NCBI GenBank assembly: GCA_945883545.1
Contig: CAMCXT010000003.1
Span: forward strand, 58,956-122,955
Direction: 5' to 3'
Source of the DNA: Chitinophaga pinensis
Lineage (GTDB): Bacteria > Bacteroidota > Bacteroidia > M30B66
DNA: 64,000 nucleotides
Part shown: piece by piece, positions 51,639 through 61,000 of the stretch
Position numbering within the stretch: position 1 is the stretch's first letter
How the letters are laid out: each line of letters begins with the position of its first letter
Notes under the pieces: generated by a model
Databases searched by the model: none
What the model was told of the DNA's origin: nothing
What the model saw: only the letters and a program-made list of their open reading frames with translations
Made by a program: the position numbers and the translations under genes

Positions 51639-54600
51639 ATGAAGAAGCTACACAATTTGGTCATCCTCATCCTGCTTTGTTTTTTAGCAGAATCAGGAGT
51701 TAAAGCACAAAATCAGCAACTCGTTTTCGAACGCCTTTCCACACAAAAGTGGATGTACCAAAGCAATATTACCTGCCATGCTCAAGATGCTGAAGGGTAC
51801 ATTTGGTTTGGAACATCGAATGGATTGTTTCGGTTTGATGGCTATAGTGTGAAGGTATTTAATCATGAGCCACGTGATGCAAATTCGATCGCTCACAATA
51901 ACGTAAATACAATACATGCAGGAAGAGATGGAAAACTTTGGATTGGAACCTGGGGTGGCTTAAACAAACTTGATACTCGAACCAATACGTTCACTCGCTA
52001 CAAACATGACCCTAAGAATCTTTCTAGTTTATCGAACAATGACGTAAGGTCTATTGCAGAAGATTCTGATGGCAATTTATGGCTAGGGACTTTCGGTGGA
52101 GGAATTGTTAGATTAAATACAACTACTGAAGTTTTCAAAGCATTCCAATATTCGACGAACAACGCAAGCACCATTTCGAGCAATTTCGTAAATGTTATTG
52201 TTCGCGATAGGAGCGGTGATTTATGGGTTGGTACCCGAAAAGGGATAAACAAACTGGAAACAGACAATTCGCGTTTTACCAGTTTTCAAAACTTAAATGA
52301 GGACGAACAAGAACAACCTTTAACTAATATTTCGTGCATACTTGAAGATTCAAAAGGCAGGATTTGGTTTGGCACTTTTGGTGGAGGATTGATGTGTTTA
52401 GATCGCCAAACAGGGAAGCTTCAAAGCTTTTTAGATGATGGGAAAGATCGTCAAACAATTTCGAGCAATTACATTAATGACTTATCGGAAGAAGAAAACG
52501 GGATTATTTGGGTTGCTACAGCTGATGGTTTGAATTTATTAAATTCAGAAACCAAGGAAATTCAACATATCTATAACAACCCCGCCAATCCTAATTCATT
52601 GCTTAACAATGATGTTCGGCATCTGTTTCGCGACAAAAGTGGTGTAATGTGGATTGTAACTGCCGAAGGAATTAACATTTACAGCAGTTTGAGCGGGCGT
52701 TTCAAAAAAATCCAAAGAAATCCTGAAGAATTTACCAGTCTCTCGAGCAATATTGTGAATTGCTTTGTACAAGATGGCAATCAAGACACTTGGATAGGTA
52801 CTCGAGAAGGTTTAAATAAATATGATAAAAGCACAAAAGCTTTTGTTCGTTACAGCCTTGGAGCGGGAAATACAAAAGACAATTTCAGCAATGAAATAAA
52901 ATCGTTGATGGTTGATAAAGATGGGAAATTCTGGGTAGGAACCTCAAATGCGCTGCATCTTTTCGATGTGAAAACTGGAAAAATTGCATCAACTCATCGC
53001 TTCGATCCTTTTAACCCAAATTCGTTGAATAATGAGATTCACGTTCTTTATCAGACCCGAAACGGGCAAATTTGGGCAGGTAATCGCAAAGGGCTGTTAG
53101 AATTCAACTCTTATGAAGGAAAATTCACCCTTTACAGGCCAGATAAAACTGTTACAGAAAATCAGATCAGCAACAGTGTTTACACGATTTTAGAAGATCG
53201 ATTTGGCAGACTTTGGGCAGGGACATTGGGCGGTGGACTAACTGAATTCGACAGAAAATCTAAGAAATTCAATACTTATAGAAAAATCAATGACGATTCT
53301 TCGAGCATTTCACACAACAGTGTAATCTCACTTTGTGAGGATCCTTTTGGATTTTTTTGGATAGGAACTTACGGTGGCGGACTGAATCGAATGGACCGGA
53401 AAACGGGGAAGTTTGTTAATTATACAACAGACAACGGTTTACCCGACAATATGATTTACTCCATATTGGACGATAGCAAAGGAAACCTTTGGATTGCAAC
53501 AAATAGTGGTATCGCACGATTCGATACGAAAACAAGGAAATTTAGAAACTACGATGTTTTAGATGGACTTCAGAGCAACGAATTCAACATTGGAGCAGCC
53601 ATTCGATTAAAAAATGGAGAAATGCTTTTTGGTGGAATTGCAGGAATGAATTGGTTTTATCCAGACAGTATTCCAGGCAACAACTTCGTTCCACCTATCG
53701 TGATAACAAGCTTTAAGGTGATGGACAAAGAAGTGGTTGCGTCTCCTGAAGTAACATTGAATTACAACCAAAATTACGTCACATTCGAATTTTCATCGCT
53801 TAGCTATGCATTGGCAGATAAAAATCGATTTGCCTACAAATTAGAAGGTTTCGACGACGAATGGATTTTTGCAGGAAATCGAAGATTTGCGACATATTCA
53901 AATTTAGATCCAGGTGAATATACTTTCATGGTGAAAGGTTCAAATAGTGATGGTTTGTGGAATGAAGAGGGTATTTCGATGAAGCTCATTGTGAAAAGGC
54001 CATACTGGAAAACATGGTGGTTTATTATGTTGACTGCATTGGTTATTACTTCGATTTTGTATTTAGGCTATAAATACAGGCTTAGATCTATCAATCAGCA
54101 AAATCAATTACTAGAAGATAAAGTAAAGCGTAGAACTACTGAACTCTTGAAAGCCAGTGAGGAAGCTCAAATTGCCAAAGAAAATGCTGAAAAAGCGAGT
54201 CGTTCTAAATCTGGATTCTTAGCAAATATGAGCCATGAAATTAGAACGCCATTAAATGGAATTTTGGGATTTACGGATCTTTTGATTAGGAATAACCCAG
54301 GGGCTGAAGACAAAAAATATCTTGAACTGATTCGCTCATCTGGCGACACATTGCTGAGGTTGTTGAGTGATATCCTTGATTTAAATAAAATTGAACAAGG
54401 GAAATTAAATATTGAAAATATTAAATTCAATTTTATTGAAACAGTACAACAAACCTTAACTCCCTATCAGTATCGCAGCAATGAGAAAGGTTTGCAATTC
54501 ATGCTCAATTTTGATTCCCGAATTCCGGAAGCAGTAATTGGCGATCCAACACGGATAAAGCAATTGGTGATCAATTTGGTTTCGAATTCGATCAAATTCA

Positions 54601-55349
54601 CTGAAAATGGAGGCATTTCAATCAGTTTCGAAGCAGAAACAGATCCAAGTGGAACAGAAGATAATTTCTTCATTAGGGGAATTGTAACCGACACAGGAAT
54701 TGGAGTGCCTGAAGATAAACAGCAATTAATTTTTGATAGTTTCACCCAAGCCGACGGGTCATTCACGAGAAAATATGGAGGAAGTGGCTTGGGACTCTCT
54801 ATTGTTAAGCAACTTCTTAGGTTGATGAGTGGAGATATTCGACTGATCAGTCCTGCAATCGATAAGCCATTTAAATCTGATACTTCTGGAGCTTCCTTTG
54901 TTTTCCGCTTTAAAGTAAAAGCCACAACAAACAACGAAAAATCTGCATCATCAGCGAATTCGAATGAAGGGAATGTACTCAAATTCAAGGAGGAATTTAA
55001 GATCTTATTGGTTGAAGATAATTTAATCAATCAGCTTCTCGCAGTAACCGTATTGGAAAATTTCGGCCTGAAAGTTACTACAGCCAATGATGGACTTCAA
55101 GGTGTTGAAAAATTTAAAGCTGAAGATTTTGACCTTATCTTGATGGATGTTCAGATGCCAATAATGAACGGCTATGAAAGCACCGCAGCTATTCGTGCGA
55201 TGGGCATAAACATTCCAATTATTGGCTTAACTGCCAATGTTTATAAGGAAGACATTGAGAAATGTATAGAGTCGGGTATGAATGCTCACTTAGGGAAACC
55301 GTTTAATGAAGCCGACTTGTTTAACGAACTTAAAAAATGGCTGGTATAA
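51639..55349 (+). CDS. Hybrid sensor histidine kinase with Reg_prop beta-propeller and Y_Y_Y sensor domains, HisKA, HATPase_c and a C-terminal receiver
   Basis: Repeated 'DS.GNLWIGTFGGG..R' units; 'FLANMSHEIRTPLNGILGF'; 'NLVSNSIKFTENGG'; 'YGGSGLGLSIVKQL'; 'LLVEDNLINQLLA...ILMDVQMPIMNGYEST...GLTAN...GKPF'. Confidence 0.94.
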   Translation: MKKLHNLVILILLCFLAESGVKAQNQQLVFERLSTQKWMYQSNITCHAQDAEGYIWFGTSNGLFRFDGYSVKVFNHEPRDANSIAHNNVNTIHAGRDGKLWIGTWGGLNKLDTRTNTFTRYKHDPKNLSSLSNNDVRSIAEDSDGNLWLGTFGGGIVRLNTTTEVFKAFQYSTNNASTISSNFVNVIVRDRSGDLWVGTRKGINKLETDNSRFTSFQNLNEDEQEQPLTNISCILEDSKGRIWFGTFGGGLMCLDRQTGKLQSFLDDGKDRQTISSNYINDLSEEENGIIWVATADGLNLLNSETKEIQHIYNNPANPNSLLNNDVRHLFRDKSGVMWIVTAEGINIYSSLSGRFKKIQRNPEEFTSLSSNIVNCFVQDGNQDTWIGTREGLNKYDKSTKAFVRYSLGAGNTKDNFSNEIKSLMVDKDGKFWVGTSNALHLFDVKTGKIASTHRFDPFNPNSLNNEIHVLYQTRNGQIWAGNRKGLLEFNSYEGKFTLYRPDKTVTENQISNSVYTILEDRFGRLWAGTLGGGLTEFDRKSKKFNTYRKINDDSSSISHNSVISLCEDPFGFFWIGTYGGGLNRMDRKTGKFVNYTTDNGLPDNMIYSILDDSKGNLWIATNSGIARFDTKTRKFRNYDVLDGLQSNEFNIGAAIRLKNGEMLFGGIAGMNWFYPDSIPGNNFVPPIVITSFKVMDKEVVASPEVTLNYNQNYVTFEFSSLSYALADKNRFAYKLEGFDDEWIFAGNRRFATYSNLDPGEYTFMVKGSNSDGLWNEEGISMKLIVKRPYWKTWWFIMLTALVITSILYLGYKYRLRSINQQNQLLEDKVKRRTTELLKASEEAQIAKENAEKASRSKSGFLANMSHEIRTPLNGILGFTDLLIRNNPGAEDKKYLELIRSSGDTLLRLLSDILDLNKIEQGKLNIENIKFNFIETVQQTLTPYQYRSNEKGLQFMLNFDSRIPEAVIGDPTRIKQLVINLVSNSIKFTENGGISISFEAETDPSGTEDNFFIRGIVTDTGIGVPEDKQQLIFDSFTQADGSFTRKYGGSGLGLSIVKQLLRLMSGDIRLISPAIDKPFKSDTSGASFVFRFKVKATTNNEKSASSANSNEGNVLKFKEEFKILLVEDNLINQLLAVTVLENFGLKVTTANDGLQGVEKFKAEDFDLILMDVQMPIMNGYESTAAIRAMGINIPIIGLTANVYKEDIEKCIESGMNAHLGKPFNEADLFNELKKWLV

Positions 55350-55722
55350 AAAGCAACGTTTGAATTTATTTCAACCACACAGAATTCGAATTAGAATTTG
55401 TGCATCAGATTAATATTTGAAAAGCCACTCAGCCATTCAAATTTCTGTTAGCCGAAAGAATTGCTTTTGATTAAACATCCGCTATGGTCATATTCAAGAA
55501 ATCAAAAATCTATTTGAAATTATTCTAAAGAAAGTTTATAGAGACAAATGTTCATTGCTGAATGGGCGCTTTATAATTCAGCTTCCTTCAAAACCAAAAG
55601 ATAGAATCTTTTGTAAAATTATTTAAGCATTAAGTTAACCGAATCAATCCATTGGGCATTTCTAATCTAAAGGGATTGTAAGAGGACAATCTGCCTAGGC
55701 CTAATAATTCGTCATAAAAAGG

Positions 55723-55753
55723 TTCGTCAGATTAAAAATGCTCTGTATATTTG
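55723..55753 (+). promoter_or_regulatory. Promoter of the tRNA-Arg gene
   Basis: TTCG (-33-like), 19-nt spacing, exact TAnnTTTG match TATATTTG at 55746-55753, 12 nt before the tRNA. Confidence 0.5.
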
Positions 55754-55765
55754 CCTCCTCAAATT

Positions 55766-55837
55766 GGCACCGTAGTTCAATGGATAGAATAGGAGTTTCC
55801 TAAACTCTAGATGTAGGTTCGATTCCTACCGGAGCCA
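55766..55837 (+). tRNA. tRNA-Arg (anticodon CCU)
   Basis: Manual cloverleaf: D-stem GTTC/GAAT, anticodon stem GGAGT/ACTCT with loop TTCCTAA, T-stem GTAGG/CCTAC with loop TTCGATT; no encoded CCA; one A-A mismatch in the acceptor stem. Confidence 0.9.
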
Positions 55838-56143
55838 CATATTATGATTATATTTATTAGTTTAATTTAGTAGATTTTATTGTTTATTTTGCTTGATAAT
55901 ATTTAGAATAAATATTACTTAGGATATTTTTCGATTTAGATTTTCAAAATATACAATCCAATTCCTTTCACTTGTAAAAAGAGCAAATTAAAGTTTCAGA
56001 ATGCTCAATCGAAGCAATCAAATGCTAACTTACTTTTCATCAATTAAGGTTTTTACAATAAAACAGGTTGAATTTAAATGGCATAATTAATACGTTATGC
56101 AATTGAGCAATCTTACCTGTCTAAAAGTTGATGTGCTTTTCCT

Positions 56144-56151
56144 ACATTTGT
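56144..56151 (+). promoter_or_regulatory. -7-like element TACATTTG upstream of the 56172 start
   Basis: Exact TAnnTTTG match 20 nt upstream of ATG 56172; supports the internal start over 56097. Confidence 0.4.
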
Positions 56152-56171
56152 TTATCCAACATCGAAATCCC

Positions 56172-56642
56172 ATGAAAACATTTTCCATCTTATTTGCCTC
56201 TGTTTTATCTTTCAATGCTGCACAAGCCCAAAACAATACCGTTTCGGCAGGTGGCGATGCTTCAGGTTCGAATGGAAGTGTATCGTATTCTGTTGGTCAG
56301 GTTTTCTACACTTCAGCCGAAGGCGAAAATGGAAGTATTAGCCAAGGTGTTCAACAAGCCTATGATATTGGAGTAATTACTGGCGTTGAAAACCGTTCAA
56401 TTGAAGCTACACTTTTCCCAAATCCTACAGTTGGGAATGTGCAATTAGACATAATTGATTTTACGCAAAACACTTTTGAAATGAACCTTTTTGATGCAGC
56501 TGGGAAGTTGATTCTTTCTCAAAAAATTGCAGCATCAACCTCATTGTTTTCCCTAAATGAATACGCTTCGGGTGTTTACACATTGTCAATTATGAAAGAC
56601 AAAGAGCAAGTAAAATCCTTTCGTATCGTTCGTAATTACTAA
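56172..56642 (+). CDS. Small exported protein with T9SS type A sorting domain
   Basis: 'MKTFSILFASVLSFNAAQAQ' signal; 'VSAGGDASGSNGSVSYSVGQVFY'; C-term 'ATLFPNPTVGNVQLDI...GVYTLSIMKDKEQVKSFRIVRNY'. Confidence 0.88.
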   Translation: MKTFSILFASVLSFNAAQAQNNTVSAGGDASGSNGSVSYSVGQVFYTSAEGENGSISQGVQQAYDIGVITGVENRSIEATLFPNPTVGNVQLDIIDFTQNTFEMNLFDAAGKLILSQKIAASTSLFSLNEYASGVYTLSIMKDKEQVKSFRIVRNY

Positions 56643-56672
56643 GAGACCAACGTATCACTCTTCTTTTTTCTG

Positions 56673-57890
56673 ATGAAAAAATTTTCACTAAACCTTCTGT
56701 TGTTAGTCGTTTGTTTTATTCTCCAAACTAGCATCTTTGCTCAAGCGCCCAATTTGTTTTCTTATCAAGCTGTTGTGCGTAATTCTAGCAATCAGTTGCT
56801 ATCGAATCAGGCGATTGGTATGAAAATTTCAATTCTGCAAAATGCAGCAAACGGAATTATCGTTTATTCTGAAACGCATGTACCGACAACTGATGCCAAT
56901 GGATTGGTTTCCATTCCTATTGGAGGCGGTACCTTGTTAAATGGCAATTTCGGTTCGATTAACTGGGGGAATGGACCATACTTCGTTCAATCTGATATTG
57001 ACATTGATGGTGGTACTAACTACACGATCACTTCAACTTCACAACTACTGAGCGTACCTTATGCTTTGTATGCACAATCATCAGGTACTTCAACCCCAGG
57101 GCCACAAGGTCCGGCAGGCCCTGCTGGTCCTCAAGGTCCACAAGGTCCGCAAGGCGCTCCATCTAGCGATAATCAAAACCTATCTGTTTCAGAAACTGGA
57201 GACACCCTTTTTCTTCTCAATGGAGGATTTGTAATTATTCCTGGAATTAGTGCCGCAAATAATGGTGGCGGTGGAAGTTCGAACACTGTTACTGATGTGC
57301 AAGGCAATGTTTATGCAACAGTGCAAATTGGAACGCAACGCTGGATGGCAGAAAATCTTCGCACAACGAAATTCTGCAATGGAGAAGATATCCCACAGAT
57401 TTCAAACGACAACAATTGGAATACAGCATCAACTCCTGGTTGGTGCGTTTACAATGCTGATCCAACCAACGACACCTTGTTTGGTAAACTTTACAATTGG
57501 TACACAGTTTCAGATCCTCGCAATGCTTGCCCATGCGGCTGGCACGTGCCCACTGATGTAGAGTTCACGACACTCACCGATTTCCTTGGTACAGAAAGCG
57601 CTGCTGGTGGAAAAATGAAAACCACAGGAACACTTTCAGGAGGTGATGGATTGTGGTCGATTGCAAATTTTGGAGCTACCAACGAAAGTGGTTTCACCGG
57701 TTTACCTGGGGGAGGACGCGCTTCTGGAGCGCAATTTTAGGGAGTTTATGTGAATGCTTGGTTTTGGAATAGTAGTTCCTTCACCACAACCACAGCTTGG
57801 AGACGTATTATCGAAAACTTATCTTCGGGAGTTACTCGAAGTGAAGTCAACAAGAAAACTGGTTGCTCCGTTCGTTGCATTCAAGATTAA
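56673..57890 (+). pseudogene. Exported protein with collagen-like GPQ repeats and a FISUMP (Fibrobacter succinogenes major paralogous) domain, interrupted by in-frame TAG at 57738-57740
   Basis: 'TDVQGNVYATVQIGTQRWMAENLRTTKFCNGEDIPQ...GKLYNWYTVSDPRNACPCGWHVPTDVEF'; after TAG the same frame reads GVYVNAWFWNSSSFTTTTAWRRIIENLSSGVTRSEVNKKTGCSVRCIQD then TAA. Confidence 0.8.
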
Positions 57891-58057
57891 TTTTTCAGTA
57901 AAACAAGCGCTGCATTTAGCTATTCATGCTTTTTGCTAGAATCTATTGTTTGCGGAATTCTTGTTTTTGATAAATACCACAAAAGGTTTCTTAAAAACTT
58001 GATTGGCAATTAGTCAAGTTTAGTTATTTTCGAAACTTATCATTAAACCATCACCGT

Positions 58058-61000
58058 ATGATCAGAAAATCTACCCTCGCCTTGGGCTTTAGGGCTTTGC
58101 TTATTTTGGCCAGTTTGCAGGCTCCTGCACAAAATCAACGCATTGCTCAACAGGTTGCATCACCAAGTTCAGTGATCCCTGCCTACCTTAAATTTGAAGA
58201 TGGAAGCGGACCTTCACAGGTTGAATTTCCCCGCTATCTTGAATCGAACTATAAACTTCCAGCTGGGTTTTCTTGGAAACTGATCAAAGAAGAAAAAGAC
58301 AATGCTGGATTTTCTCATCAAAGATTTATTCAGACTTATCAAGGCAAAGAGCTTAAAGGTACGATGCTGATTTCACATTCAAAGAATGGCATCGTTTCAA
58401 GCTTCAATGGAGAAAGCACTTCAGAAATTCCAGCTACCAGTTCAGCATCTTTGGTGGCCGCTGATGCACGTGTTTCAGCCGTTAAGTATATCAATGCCCA
58501 AACCTACAAATGGCAAATGCCAGAGGAAGAAGCTCACTTGAAAAAGGAGCAAAACGATCCTAAGGCAACTTTCTTCCCGCAAGGAGAATTGGTGTTTTAC
58601 AAACCTTCTAAAGGTAGTTTCCAACTTGCCTACAGATTCGACATTTACGCCCATGAGCCAGTATCTCGCCAATATGTTTACGTGGATGCAAACAGTGGGA
58701 AAGTATTGGGTGAAGAGGAACTTATCCTGCACACAGATGAAATCGGTTCGGCTGTTACTGGCTATTCTGGAACTCAACAGATTACCGCCGATAACACTGG
58801 CGCTGGTTTTCGTTTACGTGAATCAGGGCGCGGACTTGGGATTGAAACCTATAACCTTCAGAAAGGGACTTCTTATGCTGCAGCTGTAGATTTTACAGAC
58901 ACAGATAACGTATGGAACAATGTGAATGCGAATGAGGATCAGTATGCTACCGATGCGCATTTCGGAGCTGAAAAAACTTATGATTATTTCATGAGTCGTT
59001 ACAATAGAAATTCGATCGATGGCAATGGTTTCAAGTTAATTAGCTATGTGCATTACAGCACTAATTATGTGAATGCTTATTGGGATGGATCTCGTATGAC
59101 CTATGGTGATGGTGATGCTACATACAATCCACTCACTTCGATGGATATTGCCGGACACGAAATCACACATGGACTTACAAACTTCAGTGCGAACCTTGTT
59201 TACTCATATGAAAGCGGTGCCTTGAACGAAAGTTTCAGTGATATTTTCGGAACTGCGATCGAATTTTATTCAACTCCTGGAATTGCCGATTGGCTTATTG
59301 GTGAAGACATTGGCGGTGCATTCCGTTCGATGAGCAACCCAAATGTTTACGGCCAGCCAGATACTTATCTTGGAACTAGTTGGTATGCAGGTGCCGGCGA
59401 CAATGGAGGAGTGCATTACAATAGTGGTGTACAAAACTTCTGGTTTTATTTGCTTTCAGTTGGAGGATCAGGAACAAACGATATCGGAAATGCATACAAT
59501 GTAAGCGCAATCGGCATCGACAAAGCTGCTGCTATCGCGTTCCGTACGCTCACCACTTATTTAACGCCAAATTCGCAATATGCGGATGCACGTTTTTATT
59601 CGATTCAAGCGGCTACCGATCTTTACGGAGCTTGTTCTCCTGAGGTAATTGCTACAACTGCTGCATGGTATGCTGTAGGTGTTGGAAGCAATACTGTTTC
59701 AGCAAATCCAATCATTACATACGCAGGATCAACCACATTGTGCTCTGGAAACACCATTACACTGAACGCGAGCAATCTGCCTAATTATCAGTGGAATCTT
59801 AACGGTCAGCCTATTTCTGGTGCAACCGCACAAAGCTACACTACTGGAGCATCTGGTTCTTATACCGTTAGCACTCTGGCTTGCAACAATACATATACAT
59901 CAGCTCCTGTTTCAGTAAATGTTACCACAGCTGAAGTTTCTGTTCAAGCTGCATCAACGAATTCTTGCGAACCAATAAACATCACCGCAACTGCTACTCC
60001 GGGATATGTTCTACAGTGGATGAAAAACGGAATCGACATCAGCGGAGCGAACCAATCTACTTATGAGGCTTCAACTTCAGGAAGTTATGCGGCACGAATC
60101 AACAGCACAATTGGTCCAGCCGTTACTTTAAACAGCACAGGAACATCTAGCATTCCAGACAATTCTTGTCCTGGCGCTACCAATATTATCGTAGCATCTG
60201 GGCTTCCAACAGCGATGAATCCTGCAGGTTTATCCGTTAGTATTAACATTACACACACTTGGAACGCCGATCTTAAAATTTGGCTCGAAGCTCCAAATGG
60301 TGATCTTCTTGGGTTGGCAAATGCAGTTGGTGGAAGTGCCGACAACTTTACCAATACTGTATTTAGCGATGCTGGAACTGCTCAAATCCCTGCTTCAGGT
60401 GCTCCATATACAGGAACCTATAAGCCTTGGCAATCTGCTTTCACAATTTGTTCGGCAACAATGAACCGCACTAGTTTTGCTGCGTTCGGAAATGGTACAA
60501 TCAATCCAAATGGAAGTTGGAAACTGCGCGTTGCGGATGCTGCTGGCGCGGATGTGGGCACCATTAACAATTGGTCTATTTCGTTCCCTCAAACCATCAC
60601 ACCAAGCCCAGACTGTGGCCCAGTAACCTCCACTCCTATCAACATTGAAATCTCTACTCCAACCAGTTACTATGTAGATGCTGATTTGGATGGCTTTGGA
60701 TCTGAATCGACTCAACTCATCTGTTCGAGCAATGCACCTGCTGGTTTCTCAACTACATCAGGCGATTGCAACGACAACAACAGCTTAATTAATCCAAATG
60801 TCACAGATATCTGTGGAAACGGCATTGATGACAATTGCAATGGACAAACCGATGAACTTTGTGTGAGCTATACATATTATGCCGACGTTGATGGCGATGG
60901 TTCAGGTAACTATTCAAGTTCAATTAGTACTTATTCGAATGTGGCTCCTTCAGGATATGTGACAGTTTTTGGTGATTGCAACGACAACGATTCAAGCGTT

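Noticed and set aside
54467-55030. 187-aa antisense ORF within the hybrid kinase
   Set aside because: Shadow ORF opposite clear HATPase/REC motifs.
57738-57740. Genome-wide TAG reassignment as explanation for the interrupted FISUMP ORF
   Set aside because: Other well-supported genes in the window (gap, the arginase-family gene) terminate at TAG.
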